Positions 16,598-27,000 of a DNA stretch of 64,000 bases are shown in pieces (within the stretch, counting starts at the first letter, position 1; every line of letters starts with the position of its first letter). The stretch is from Lacrimispora celerecrescens (GTDB lineage Bacteria; Bacillota; Clostridia; Lachnospirales; Lachnospiraceae). Below the pieces are notes generated by a model. The model saw nothing but the letters and a program-made list of their open reading frames with translations, was not told the origin of the DNA and made no database searches. The position numbers and the translations under genes were made by a program. The DNA lies in the NCBI RefSeq assembly GCF_000732605.1, contig NZ_JPME01000006.1, forward strand, positions 124,001 to 188,000. The letters run 5' to 3'.

Positions 16598-17398
16598 TCA
16601 CGTCAGATAAACCGGGATGGGCATGTCTAAGGAAAGGGAATCCTCCTTAACGACACAGTCATATGCTAAAATATGGACCCCGGCTTCCTTCGCCCTTTTT
16701 AACGCTTCTGCAAATTCCGGATGCGTCTTTCTATTTGGCGTAAATGCTTCCATCTCTTTCATCTGGATGACAAACAGGATGTAAGCCTCATATCCCTCCT
16801 TGTGAGCATTGATTAGCTCCTCCATGTGTTTTACACCCCGTATCGTCGGCGCATCAGGAAACATGGCAAGACCGTTTTCTTCCAGGGTGACACCTTTAAC
16901 CTCCATGAATGCAGGCAGTTTCTCTCCGTTCTTTTCCCGTCCTCCCGGCAGCACCGCCTGAAAAGCCAGATCGAACCGTGACTGGTCGTAGGTGACTTCC
17001 CGTTTGATGTCTTTTATGACCGGTGTGAGATGGGAAGGCGTATCCACGGTCTGAGAAAAAGGCAGGGGAGGATTTTCCCGGATGGATTGCAGCCATTCGT
17101 AAGCCACCTGGTTGGGGGCCTGGGAATCCATATTGATAAGGAGCGGCCCACCCCTTTCCCGTTCTTTATATACGCCGATCAAAGAATATTCTGTTTTTCT
17201 GCCAAGAGCCGCGGACTCCGGATGAAACTGCACCAGCACCTTGACGCCGGGGATTAGTAACTCCCGGCAGCGTCCTGTATTTTTAACGTGACAGATCACT
17301 TCCACTTCCCCATGCCCCTCATTTGAAATCAGGACGTGGGCAATAAAACGGTTGGGGCGGCTTACAAAGGTCCCTGTCAGCATGTGTTCGTATCTCAA
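16598..17398 (-). CDS. sfsA: SfsA family protein (sugar fermentation stimulation)
   Basis: Protein of 266 residues with clear SfsA signatures: an N-terminal FVSRPNRFIAHV, then CHVKNTGRCRELLIPGVKVLV, and later FMEVKGVTLEENGLAMFPDAPT and RGVKHMEELI. The Glu-Val-Lys within the second block fits the nuclease-like core proposed for the family. It is about 30 residues longer than the E. coli protein, mainly by an insertion after VQFHPE. It is the only minus-strand gene in its neighbourhood, with an AGGAGAG site upstream of the ATG, and is transcribed alone. Confidence 0.93.
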   Translation of the reverse strand: MRYEHMLTGTFVSRPNRFIAHVLISNEGHGEVEVICHVKNTGRCRELLIPGVKVLVQFHPESAALGRKTEYSLIGVYKERERGGPLLINMDSQAPNQVAYEWLQSIRENPPLPFSQTVDTPSHLTPVIKDIKREVTYDQSRFDLAFQAVLPGGREKNGEKLPAFMEVKGVTLEENGLAMFPDAPTIRGVKHMEELINAHKEGYEAYILFVIQMKEMEAFTPNRKTHPEFAEALKRAKEAGVHILAYDCVVKEDSLSLDMPIPVYLT

Positions 17399-17477
17399 TG
17401 AAGCTGTCTCTCCTTTCTGTATCTATGATTGTATCTTACCATATTGAGCATAAAAATGGAACCCTTGTGTCTCTATG

Positions 17478-17495
17478 ACGGACACATCTGTCCGT
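17478..17495. promoter_or_regulatory. Perfect dyad upstream of thrC
   Basis: ACGGACA and TGTCCGT form a 7-bp inverted repeat with a four-base centre, about 30 bases upstream of the thrC -35 box and within the divergent sfsA/thrC gap. It may be an operator or a hairpin; no matching regulator is known from the window. Confidence 0.35.
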
Positions 17496-17523
17496 TATGT
17501 GAAAACTTTTTTGAGCTTTTTTC

Positions 17524-17552
17524 TTGCACCGTCAAAGAAATTGTGCTACAAT
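17524..17552 (+). promoter_or_regulatory. thrC promoter
   Basis: TTGCAC (17524-17529), a 17-base spacer and TACAAT (17547-17552) stand about 58 bases before the thrC ATG, a good match to a housekeeping promoter. Confidence 0.65.
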
Positions 17553-17610
17553 GCTGGCAAGGTTTTTGATCCATTGACATTATGAGAGAGCAGGAAAGGA
17601 AAAAAATACC

Positions 17611-19095
17611 ATGGAAATATCCTATCAAAGTACCAGAGGCGGCGAGGCCGGTGTGACGGCTTCCCAGGCGATCTTAAAGGGCCTGGCAGCAGACGGCGGG
17701 CTGTTTATGCCAAGTTTTATCCCAAAGCTTGACAAATCCATGAAAGAGTTGTCGGCGATGACATACCAGGAAACAGCCTATGAGGTTATGAAACTGTACC
17801 TTACGGATTACAGTTCCCAGGAGTTAAAGAGCTGTATTGAGCAGGCTTATGACAGCAAATTCGATACAGAGGAAATCGCTCCCCTTGCCAAGGCTGACGG
17901 AGCTTATTATCTGGAATTATACCATGGAAGCACCATTGCATTTAAGGATATGGCGCTTTCCATTCTTCCTCATCTGATGACCGTTGCGGCAAAAAAGAAT
18001 CAGGTCAAAAATAAAATTGTGATTCTTACCGCTACCTCCGGCGATACAGGTAAGGCTGCTATGGCTGGTTTTGCCGATGTGGAGGGAACGGAAATCATTG
18101 TATTTTATCCTAAGGATGGCGTGAGCCGCGTCCAGGAACTTCAGATGGTTACTCAGAAAGGGGAAAATACCCATGTGGCCGCCATTCATGGAAACTTTGA
18201 CGATGCTCAAACAGGGGTCAAAAAGATATTTGGAGATAAGGAATTTGCCCGCATGCTTGATGAAAAGGGATTCCAGCTGTCTTCAGCAAACTCCATTAAC
18301 ATCGGTAGATTGGTTCCCCAAGTGGTATATTATGTCTATGCCTATGCAAAACTCCTTTCTTGTGAAGAGATTTCTGACGGAGAAGAAATTAATGTTACCG
18401 TACCTACGGGAAACTTTGGAAACATTCTGGCCGCCTATTTGGCAAAGCAGATGGGTGTTCCCATTAAGACCCTTATCTGCGCCTCCAATGAAAATAAGGT
18501 TCTGTATGATTTCTTCCAGACCGGAACTTATGACAGGAACCGGGATTTTATTCTCACCAGTTCTCCGTCCATGGATATTTTAATATCCAGCAACTTAGAG
18601 CGCTTGGTTTATTTAAGCGCCGGTTGTGATGCAGAAGCAAATGGTGCTCTTATGAAAGAACTTGGTGATAAAGGCAGCTATACGGTAACCGCCGGTATGA
18701 AGCACTTTATGGAAGATTTCATGGGAGGTTTTGCAGGAGAAGAGGAAACCAGGGCAGCCATTAGGAAGGTTTTTGAAGATACCGGATATCTGATCGATCC
18801 CCATACCGGTGTGGCCGCATGCGTATATGACCAATACAAGGCTGAGACAAGGGATCAGACAAAGAATATCATTGCCTCCACGGCAAGCCCATATAAGTTT
18901 GCAGGAAGCGTTCTGGAAGCTATTGAAGGAGAACAGGAGGAGCCGGATGAATTCCGGATCATCGATCATCTGGAAAAGGTATCCAGAGTCCCGGTTCCTC
19001 AGGCAGTAGAAGAAATCCGCACCGCACCTGTACGTCATGATACAGTGTGCGATGCGGATAAGATGAAGGAAGCAGTTGTTAGCTTTTTAAGCTAA
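17611..19095 (+). CDS. thrC: Threonine synthase
   Basis: PLP-dependent enzyme that converts O-phosphohomoserine to threonine; 494 residues, the length of the long class typical of Clostridia. Motifs are YQSTRGGEAGVTASQAILKG (split here for length from the start), the PLP lysine in HGSTIAFKDMA, the phosphate-binding ATSGDTGKAAMAGF, and VPTGNFGNILAAYLA. An AGGAAAGG site precedes the ATG. Its TAA overlaps the TAG of the convergent MATE gene by two bases, so the two messages can be complementary at their ends. Confidence 0.96.
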   Translation: MEISYQSTRGGEAGVTASQAILKGLAADGGLFMPSFIPKLDKSMKELSAMTYQETAYEVMKLYLTDYSSQELKSCIEQAYDSKFDTEEIAPLAKADGAYYLELYHGSTIAFKDMALSILPHLMTVAAKKNQVKNKIVILTATSGDTGKAAMAGFADVEGTEIIVFYPKDGVSRVQELQMVTQKGENTHVAAIHGNFDDAQTGVKKIFGDKEFARMLDEKGFQLSSANSINIGRLVPQVVYYVYAYAKLLSCEEISDGEEINVTVPTGNFGNILAAYLAKQMGVPIKTLICASNENKVLYDFFQTGTYDRNRDFILTSSPSMDILISSNLERLVYLSAGCDAEANGALMKELGDKGSYTVTAGMKHFMEDFMGGFAGEEETRAAIRKVFEDTGYLIDPHTGVAACVYDQYKAETRDQTKNIIASTASPYKFAGSVLEAIEGEQEEPDEFRIIDHLEKVSRVPVPQAVEEIRTAPVRHDTVCDADKMKEAVVSFLS

Positions 19096-20501
19096 CGGAT
19101 GTTCCGGTTGGCATACCGGCACCATTTTCCGCTTAAGACGCGGGTGGAGAAGAAGATGGCGCGTACCAGCCAGTCGATGGTCATGGCGATCCAGATCCCC
19201 ATAAGTCCAAGGCCGAAATAAAGGCTTAATACGTAGGCCATGACAATCCGGCAGATCCACATGGAACAGATGGAAACTGTCATGGTAAAACGGACATCAT
19301 TGGCGGCGCGCAGGCCGTTGGTCAGACAGAAGGACAGGGGATGGATTATCATGCAGCAGATGCTGTGGTAAAGCATCAGCTTATACGCAAGGGCGCTGGT
19401 CTCACCCGACAGATGAAACAGGCTGCATATGGGATTTAAAAACGGTATGATAGAAAGGTTTAATATCCATAGACAGATGTATGCCGTTTTTAAAAGCTTT
19501 CCCATATATTTGCGGGCCTGTTTTAGTTCCCCTGCCCCCACGCACTGCCCCACAACGGTTACCAGGGCAATGCCTATGGCACTGGCGGGGATGGTTTCCA
19601 GGCCGCAGATGGTGCTTGCTACCGCATTAGCAGCAATGGCCATGGTACCGAAGCTTGCGGTCAGACTGGAAAGCAATAATTTACCAAGCTGGAAAATGCT
19701 GTTTTCTAAGCCGTTTGGTATGCCGATGTAGAGGATCTGACGCAGCATCCTCTTGTCCACGCGAAGACGGAATTCAACAGGGAAATGACTCTGTTTTTTA
19801 AGAAGAACCAGCATCACCACTGCGGACAGGATCCTGGAAAACAGGGTGGAAAGCCCGGCACCAGCCACGCCCATTTGAAATACGTAAATTAACAGGAAAT
19901 TTCCTGCGATGTTGCAGAGGTTGGCACCCAGGGAGACCTGCATGGATACCTTGGAGTTTCCGGCTGTCCTGAAAAGGGCTGCACTGCTGTTATAAAATGC
20001 CAGAAACGGATAGGAGAGAGAGGATATGTAGAAATAAATCCTTCCATTGTGCATGACCTCCTGGCCGATGTCTCCGTATATAAGCCTTAGAAGCGGCCCG
20101 TTAAAGATAATGGTAATTGCCATAATAGCCATGGAAAGTCCGCCGACGGCCAGGAATAGCTGACCGGAAGCCTTGGCAACATTTTTATCATCCTTCCGTC
20201 CAATGTACTGGGCCGTCACTACGGAACCTCCCGCAGCCATCGCCCCGAATAATCCAATCAGGAGGACATTTATGGTATCCACGATGGATATGCCCGATAC
20301 GGCTTCCTCGCCGCAGGAGGCTACCATGATGATATCAGCCATTCCCATAAATACAGCCAGGATCTGCTCTATAACTAAGGGGAAAATCAACTGGCGCAGC
20401 TGTTTGCCTGAGAATAGATCCATCCCTTCCTGGCGTTCCTGCATTTCTGTGGTTTCAGAGTTCTGTCGGCGGAAAATGCCTTGCCATATCTTTCGTTTCA
20501 T
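19092..20501 (-). CDS. MATE family efflux transporter
   Basis: Integral membrane antiporter of 469 residues with about twelve helices. Typical parts are LIFPLVIEQILAVFMGMADIIMVA in the first helix region, GAMAAGGSVVTAQYIGRKDD and the repeated second half with ASAIGIALVTVVGQCVGAGE. The first 25 residues are a polar cytoplasmic leader. The ATG at 20501 is preceded by AGGAGA. The family exports cationic drugs or metabolites with Na+ or H+; the substrate here is unknown. It is transcribed alone, converging on thrC. Confidence 0.95.
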   Translation of the reverse strand: MKRKIWQGIFRRQNSETTEMQERQEGMDLFSGKQLRQLIFPLVIEQILAVFMGMADIIMVASCGEEAVSGISIVDTINVLLIGLFGAMAAGGSVVTAQYIGRKDDKNVAKASGQLFLAVGGLSMAIMAITIIFNGPLLRLIYGDIGQEVMHNGRIYFYISSLSYPFLAFYNSSAALFRTAGNSKVSMQVSLGANLCNIAGNFLLIYVFQMGVAGAGLSTLFSRILSAVVMLVLLKKQSHFPVEFRLRVDKRMLRQILYIGIPNGLENSIFQLGKLLLSSLTASFGTMAIAANAVASTICGLETIPASAIGIALVTVVGQCVGAGELKQARKYMGKLLKTAYICLWILNLSIIPFLNPICSLFHLSGETSALAYKLMLYHSICCMIIHPLSFCLTNGLRAANDVRFTMTVSICSMWICRIVMAYVLSLYFGLGLMGIWIAMTIDWLVRAIFFSTRVLSGKWCRYANRNIR

Positions 20502-20632
20502 AAAAATTCTCCTATTATGTATTTAGAACCTGTCCCCATTATAAGGCATAGCGATCATAAAAGCAAAATGTAACTTTGTTATAAAAAAGACAATCTGGAA
20601 AAATTATTCTTTCCAAATATGTTAAGATGGTA

Positions 20633-20638
20633 TATAAT
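20633..20638 (+). promoter_or_regulatory. Probable -10 box of fba
   Basis: TATAAT stands 42 bases before the fba ATG. The matching -35 is weak (TTTCCA at 17-base spacing), so only the -10 is called. Confidence 0.4.
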
Positions 20639-20679
20639 AATATAGAGCAAGAGAAAAATAACAAATGGAGGTTTGTGAT

Positions 20680-21543
20680 ATGTTAGTTTCAGCAAAAGAT
20701 ATGCTTGAAAAAGCAAGAGACGGAAAGTACGCAGTTGGACAGTTCAACATCAACAACCTTGAGTGGACGAAAGCTGTTTTACAGACAGCCGAAGAACTGA
20801 AATCCCCGGTTATCCTGGGTGTATCCGAAGGCGCTGGTAAATACATGACAGGCTATAAGACCGTAGCAGCTATGGTGAAAGCCATGATCGAAGAATTAAA
20901 CATTACAGTTCCTGTAGCACTTCATCTGGATCATGGTTCTTATGACGGATGCTATAAGTGCATTGAAGCAGGATTTTCTTCCATTATGTTTGACGGTTCC
21001 CATTATCCTATCGCTGAGAACGTAGAAAAGACTACTGAGCTTGTGAAAGTCTGTGCAGAAAAAGGACTTTCCATTGAAGCAGAGGTTGGTTCTATCGGCG
21101 GCGAGGAAGATGGTGTTGTAGGTATGGGCGAATGCGCAGATCCTGATGAGTGCAAGCAGGTTGCTGACTTAGGCGTAACCATGCTGGCAGCAGGTATCGG
21201 TAATATTCACGGAAAATATCCGGCAAACTGGGCTGGTTTAAGTTTTGAGACCCTGGCTGCCATCAAGGAGAAAGTAGGCGACATGCCTTTAGTTCTTCAC
21301 GGTGGGACAGGCATCCCAGAAGACCAGATCAAGAAGGCCATCAGCCTTGGCGTTGCAAAGATCAATGTGAATACAGAGTGCCAGCTTACCTTTGCAGAAG
21401 CAACCCGTAAGTACATTGAGGCAGGCAAGGATTTAGAAGGCAAGGGCTTTGATCCTCGTAAGCTTCTCGCTCCAGGTACAGAGGCAATCAAAGCAACTGT
21501 AAAAGAGAAGATGGAATTATTTGGCTCCGTTGGTAAAGCTTAA
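20680..21543 (+). CDS. fba: Class II fructose-1,6-bisphosphate aldolase
   Basis: Zinc aldolase of glycolysis, cleaving fructose-1,6-bisphosphate to DHAP and glyceraldehyde-3-phosphate; 287 residues. Visible motifs are the zinc-binding HLDHGS, IEAEVGSIGGEEDGV, GIGNIHGKYP, VLHGGTGIPEDQIK with a zinc His, and the phosphate-binding INVNTECQ. The ATG at 20680 is chosen over 20665 because GGAGG at 20667-20671 falls at the right distance only for the later start. It stands as a single gene with its own terminator, as is usual for a highly expressed glycolytic enzyme. Confidence 0.97.
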   Translation: MLVSAKDMLEKARDGKYAVGQFNINNLEWTKAVLQTAEELKSPVILGVSEGAGKYMTGYKTVAAMVKAMIEELNITVPVALHLDHGSYDGCYKCIEAGFSSIMFDGSHYPIAENVEKTTELVKVCAEKGLSIEAEVGSIGGEEDGVVGMGECADPDECKQVADLGVTMLAAGIGNIHGKYPANWAGLSFETLAAIKEKVGDMPLVLHGGTGIPEDQIKKAISLGVAKINVNTECQLTFAEATRKYIEAGKDLEGKGFDPRKLLAPGTEAIKATVKEKMELFGSVGKA

Positions 21544-21610
21544 GGAAAATATTTTTCAAAAAAGTACTTGATTTTTTGGGAAAAATGGTTTAATTTAATT
21601 TAAGAACGAT

Positions 21611-21642
21611 GGCGTTCTCCTTATACCGGGAGGACGCCTTTT
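21611..21642 (+). terminator. fba terminator
   Basis: GGCGTTCTCC pairs with GGGAGGACGCC around a seven-base loop, followed by TTTTC. It lies 70 bases after the fba stop. Confidence 0.75.
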
Positions 21643-21722
21643 CTGATTTATGCGCATATTCAGATCGCGAGGAGACTATAAAGGCAATTTGACTTATCAA
21701 AATATGGGAGGATGGAAAATTT

Positions 21723-23840
21723 ATGAGCGAAGTTGTAAACGTAGCTGAGCTGTTTGGCAGGAATGTATTTAACGAAACCGTAATGAGAGAGCGCTTGCCA
21801 AAATCTGTTTTCAAAAAGTTAAAGAAAACCATTGAGGATGGCGCAGTACTGGATCCATCGATTGCAGACGTCGTTTCACATGCCATGAAAGACTGGGCCA
21901 TTGAAAGAGGTGCAACTCACTACACCCATTGGTTTCAGCCTCTTACCGGAATTACTGCTGAAAAACATGATTCCTTCATCTCCGCCCCCACATCGGAAGG
22001 AAAGGTAATTATGGAGTTTTCCGGGAAGGAACTGGTAAAGGGAGAGCCGGATGCTTCTTCTTTCCCGTCCGGAGGCTTAAGGGCGACTTTTGAAGCAAGA
22101 GGCTATACAGCCTGGGATTGCACTTCCCCAGCATTTTTAAGAGAAGATGCCATCGGTGTTACTCTCTGCATTCCCACCGCTTTCTGTTCTTATACAGGAG
22201 AAGCTCTTGACAAAAAAACACCTCTCTTAAGATCCATGGAAGCCGTCGACGAGCAGGCTTTAAGAATCTTAAGGTTATTCGGAAATACCACTTCAAAAAG
22301 GGTTACTCCTTCCGTTGGAGCCGAGCAGGAATATTTCCTGGTTGATCATGAAAAGTATTTGCAGAGAAAAGATTTAATCTATGCCGGACGCACCCTGTTC
22401 GGAGCAATGCCTCCAAAGGGACAGGAGCTGGAGGATCATTACTTCGGTTCCATCCGCGAGAGGATCGCGGCTTTTATGAAAGAAGTGAATGAAGAACTAT
22501 GGAAGTTGGGTGTGCCTGCAAAAACCCAGCATAACGAAGTTGCTCCCGCCCAGCATGAGCTGGCCCCCATCTATGAACAGGCAAACGTGGCAGTTGATCA
22601 TAACCAATTAGTAATGGAAACCTTAAAAAAGGTGGCTGGTCGTCATGGATTGAATTGCCTGCTTCATGAAAAACCGTTTGCAGGGGTCAATGGTTCCGGT
22701 AAGCATAACAACTGGTCCTTAACCACTGACGATGGAATCAACCTGTTAAATCCAGGGGAAACACCCCATGAGAATATCCAGTTCCTGCTGGTACTGTCCT
22801 GTATCTTAAAGGCGGTTGACCGCCATGCGGATCTGCTCCGGGAATCTGCTGCCGATGTTGGAAATGACCACAGGCTTGGGGCAAATGAAGCACCGCCGGC
22901 CATTATCTCCATATTCATTGGTGAACAGCTGGAGGATGTAGTAGATCAGCTATGCAGCACCGGAGAGGCCACCCGTTCTAAGGCGGGCGGCACCTTGAAA
23001 ACAGGAGTTAGAACCTTGCCTGATTTATTCAAGGATGCTACGGACAGAAACAGAACCTCCCCATTTGCATTTACCGGCAATAAGTTCGAGTTCCGAATGG
23101 TTGGTTCCTCTGATTCCATTTCTTCTCCCAATGTGGTTTTAAATACCATTGCTGCTGAGGCATTAAAAGAAGCGGCAGATGTTCTTGAGAAGGCGGCTGA
23201 TTTTGATACGGCAGTCCATGATATGATCAAAGAGCAGCTGGCTGCTCATAGAAGGATTATCTTCAACGGCAACGGCTACTCTCAGGCCTGGGTGGATGAG
23301 GCAGAAAGAAGAGGTCTTCCAAACCTTAAGTCAATGGTTGAGGCGATCCCTGCTCTTACCACAGATGCTTCGGTAAAGATGTTCGAGGAATTTAAGGTAT
23401 TCACAAAGGCTGAGCTGGAATCCCGGGTTGAGATCGAATATGAGGCTTACAGCAAAGCCATTAACATTGAGGCCAGAACCATGATCGACATGGCCGGAAA
23501 ACAGATCATACCTTCTGCAGTGAAGTATGCATCTCTGCTGGCTGATTCCCTGGGAAAAGTTAAAGCAGCGTGTCCGGTAGCCGATACCAGCGTTCAGGAA
23601 GAGCTTCTCATAGAGGTAAGCGCTTATCTTTCCGATATGAAGGTAGCCCTTGCCGCTCTATCAGATGCTGATGCGAAATGTTCGGCAATCGAAGGGAACA
23701 AAGAACGGGCAAATGCTTTCCGGAATGAGGTAGTACCTGCCATGGAAGCTCTCCGCGATCCTGCTGATAAGCTGGAAATGATCGTAGATAAAGAATTTTG
23801 GCCAATGCCAAGCTACGGAGATTTGATTTTTGAGGTGTAA
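21723..23840 (+). CDS. glnN: Type III glutamine synthetase
   Basis: ATP-dependent synthesis of glutamine from glutamate and ammonia. At 705 residues it has the length of GSIII enzymes, much longer than GSI (about 450). Typical GSIII motifs are [50 protein letters not shown] and the ATP/metal segment [12 protein letters not shown] strong GGGAGG site precedes the ATG. It is a single-gene unit between the fba terminator and its own terminator. No regulatory riboswitch was recognised in the 80-base leader. Confidence 0.97.
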   Translation: MSEVVNVAELFGRNVFNETVMRERLPKSVFKKLKKTIEDGAVLDPSIADVVSHAMKDWAIERGATHYTHWFQPLTGITAEKHDSFISAPTSEGKVIMEFSGKELVKGEPDASSFPSGGLRATFEARGYTAWDCTSPAFLREDAIGVTLCIPTAFCSYTGEALDKKTPLLRSMEAVDEQALRILRLFGNTTSKRVTPSVGAEQEYFLVDHEKYLQRKDLIYAGRTLFGAMPPKGQELEDHYFGSIRERIAAFMKEVNEELWKLGVPAKTQHNEVAPAQHELAPIYEQANVAVDHNQLVMETLKKVAGRHGLNCLLHEKPFAGVNGSGKHNNWSLTTDDGINLLNPGETPHENIQFLLVLSCILKAVDRHADLLRESAADVGNDHRLGANEAPPAIISIFIGEQLEDVVDQLCSTGEATRSKAGGTLKTGVRTLPDLFKDATDRNRTSPFAFTGNKFEFRMVGSSDSISSPNVVLNTIAAEALKEAADVLEKAADFDTAVHDMIKEQLAAHRRIIFNGNGYSQAWVDEAERRGLPNLKSMVEAIPALTTDASVKMFEEFKVFTKAELESRVEIEYEAYSKAINIEARTMIDMAGKQIIPSAVKYASLLADSLGKVKAACPVADTSVQEELLIEVSAYLSDMKVALAALSDADAKCSAIEGNKERANAFRNEVVPAMEALRDPADKLEMIVDKEFWPMPSYGDLIFEV

Positions 23841-23855
23841 TGATTGTGGATATGA

Positions 23856-23893
23856 AAAGGGTGCCGTCCTGTGTGCAGGACGGCACCCTTTTT
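23856..23893 (+). terminator. Terminator of the glutamine synthetase gene
   Basis: A perfect 16-bp stem (AAAGGGTGCCGTCCTG with its complement) with a TGTG loop runs into a short T-tract. It begins 15 bases after the stop codon. Confidence 0.92.
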
Positions 23894-23966
23894 ATATTCG
23901 ATATCCTTTTGGTATTTTTTGATAAATAGTATAAGATTAACAAAATTTAATACTATAGTCAATTAA

Positions 23967-23995
23967 TTGATACAGTTTTTCTGACGATATATAAA
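23967..23995 (+). promoter_or_regulatory. Promoter of the RHS gene
   Basis: TTGATA (23967-23972), a 17-base spacer and TATAAA (23990-23995), 44 bases before the ATG, in an AT-rich leader. Confidence 0.6.
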
Positions 23996-24038
23996 TGTAT
24001 GCTCTATTTATACAATTATAGTCTCAGAAGGGGAAAAC

Positions 24039-27000
24039 ATGAGTATGATCAACAAAAGAAAACGATTAACGAAACAGATTATCAGCTACCTGCTGTGTAT
24101 CAGCATGATAGCGCCTAACATGACACCGATTGTTTCATACGGAGCGGAGTACATTAACAATATGCCCAGGTATGTGGATTTCACAAGCCCGGATGCATTG
24201 ACACTGGAAGAACTGGGGCTTGACCCGAAGGAGACAGAAACTGAGGAGACGGAAGACGGTACCGGTGAGACCGCTTCTACAGATTCTTCTGACGAAACCA
24301 ACACGGTAGAAACGCCCGAAGTGGAAGAGAGCCACGAGGAAGAAACCAATCCATCAGAAACCAATGCAGAGGAGACCAGCCCGTCAGAAACCGATGCAGA
24401 GGAGACCATTCCGTCAAAAACCGATGCAGAGGAGACCAGCCCGGCAGAAACCGATTCAGAGGAGACCAGTCCGTCAGAAACCGTTGAGAAAGAAAGCGGT
24501 ACAGAAGAAACCGGCAAATCAAATTCCGGGACGGAAGGGATCAAGGAAGAAGAGCAGGACGAGGCCAGAGAGCCAGAATTGTACTACGACTACGATCAGT
24601 ACATCGACGAACCGGAGGGGCAACTGGTACAGTTTAATGAGTCGTACCGTACCTACCGCACTGGAGAGGGTCAGTATGTGACCGTTGCAGGGGGGTATTC
24701 CGGCTTGTACCAGGCTGAGAACGGGGTGATCGGGCAGATAGATAACAGCCTGACCGAAGCGGAAGAGGAGTACACAATAGGTACGCCCTCTAGTGCCCTT
24801 ATGCGCTCCAGGACCAAAACCGTTGCTGGTTATGGGAACAGCGCAGGAAGAAGCAGAGTATTATTTCCAGAAAAATTCTCCACAAGTCAGGGAGTCTCCA
24901 TCGAAAGGGAGGAACACCGGGTTGAGCTCATCCCGTCAGGGGGAAGCTTTAAGAAGAGTGCTGTATCAGACAACACCATTCGCTACAGTGACGTGTACCC
25001 TGGCGTGGATTACCAGTACAGCCTGGTAGGAAACACCTTAAAGGAAGATATTATCCTGCTGGAAAAGACGGAAAGAAATCAATTCTCTTTTTCCATAAAA
25101 GCAGGGGGGCTAAAGGCGGTCCAGGAGAAAAATACAATCATCCTTTACAGCGATAATAGAAGGCACCCGGAATTTATTCTGGAAGCACCTCTAATGATTG
25201 ATTCAGATGGGAATACCAGCGAAGATCTGGTGATGAAACTAAGCGGAGTGGAAGGCAGCTACCGTGCCACCGTTACAGCAGATAAAAAATGGCTTCAGGA
25301 TGAAGACCGAAGCTACCCGGTACGTATCGACCCTTCCGCAGTGAACATGGTTCCCAGCGAGTTTGTGCTGGTAAATGTGGCTGACGGCCAGCCCTCAAAG
25401 TTCCTGGGAAATATGGGACCAATGTATGCTGGATATAGGGAAGGCTTTGGCAATATGAGAACCTATGTTGCCATTAACGGAGACTGGACTCAGGTCATGG
25501 GTCAGGCAGTCTGTACCAAAGCAACGTTCCGTATCGGTACACAGACCGGAAACGGAGTAGGGAATACCCGGATTGAACTGCGCGCACCGGGGAAGGAATG
25601 GAATGCAACCACACTCACATGGAATCAGTTAAAAGAACCCCTTCCGGAACTGATTGATGTTCTGGATTCTCCCGGGCCGGATCAGACCCTGGAATATGAT
25701 ATAACAGCCATGATGCGGTCATGGATGACGGGAAGCAGACTGCAAGCCGGGTTAGAGCTTCAGGCGGCTAACGAGCCTAAGTCTGAAGCCCAGGCACCTC
25801 TCCGGATGCCAGCGGAGAGCTTTTACAACCGGGATAATGCGGCTATGGGACCGAGAATCGACATCTCCTGGGAAGGAGAACTATTAGGAGATTTGGCTTT
25901 ATTAGACGTGGACGCCCTGACGGTACTAGTGAATCCGGCTGTTAAGGAAAGCGAATCCGGCGGCAGGACATCCATGGGTGTTCTGGCTCACGGTATCTCT
26001 CAGGCCGGATCAAAGGTAACGTGGGAACTCCGGGAGATGGATCATGAAGTGGCGAAAGATGAAGTAACGGCGGAAGATTCCTATACATCTCCTGATTTTT
26101 CAAAGGAAGTAGTATTTACTGAGGCCATTAACAGCCAGCCAAAGACAGGGAACTGGCAGAGTAAGGCTCTGGAAAAAGGGTTGATTTTGAAAACTGATAC
26201 CATTTATCAAATAATGGCTGTGGCAGAAGGTGTGGTACTGGAAGAGGATCCAGAAACCGGAGAAATGGTGCCTGGTGTGGAAACAGCCACCAGCGGGGAG
26301 AAGCCCAGCGATGAATTCCTACTCTATGAGGTGCAGGGTCTGGATCTATTAACCCGGATTGCCGATCATTACGGGGTGGAGGAGAAAATCATCCAGAAGG
26401 ACAACCGTTTAAGCAATGGCCTGACTTTCTCCGGAGATCTCCTGTTTATTCGTAATCCGAAGCAAAATGCACCTTATACACCAAAGCCACTTACAGATGC
26501 AGAACAGATGATGATCGACATGCTATTAAACGGTATGGGAAAAGATTGCGTATTCGGTCACGAACCCATTAACATGAATACCGGTGATTTCTTTATGCAG
26601 CAGACGGACACAGAACTTGAAGAGCTGGGCGGAATCTTTGCATTCCAGAGAAGCTATAATTCCATTGCAGCCCACTTCCTTTCCGAGTTTGGAATCGGCT
26701 GGAGCAGCCCCTTTGGCCAGAGGCTGACGGTAAGATATAACGGAGATATCCTGTACCGGAAGGATGACGGCGGAGCCATTAACTTTGCAAAGAAATCCAA
26801 TGGCAGCTATCAGGCGCCCGATGGTTATGATATGGTTCTTGCGGCAACAGATTCCATTGACTTAGAAACGGCAGATACTCCAAGTGATGATGAGGAAGAG
26901 GGATCACCGTCAGAAGCAAGTAACAAAACGTATGTCCGCAATTTCGCCTTTTCAGAAGTTGATCCGGATGGTATGACAGAAGAGGACGAAGAAGTAGAAG

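Noticed and set aside
23608-23943. Minus-strand frame across the end of the glutamine synthetase gene
   Set aside because: It is a shadow of the coding strand and includes the terminator.
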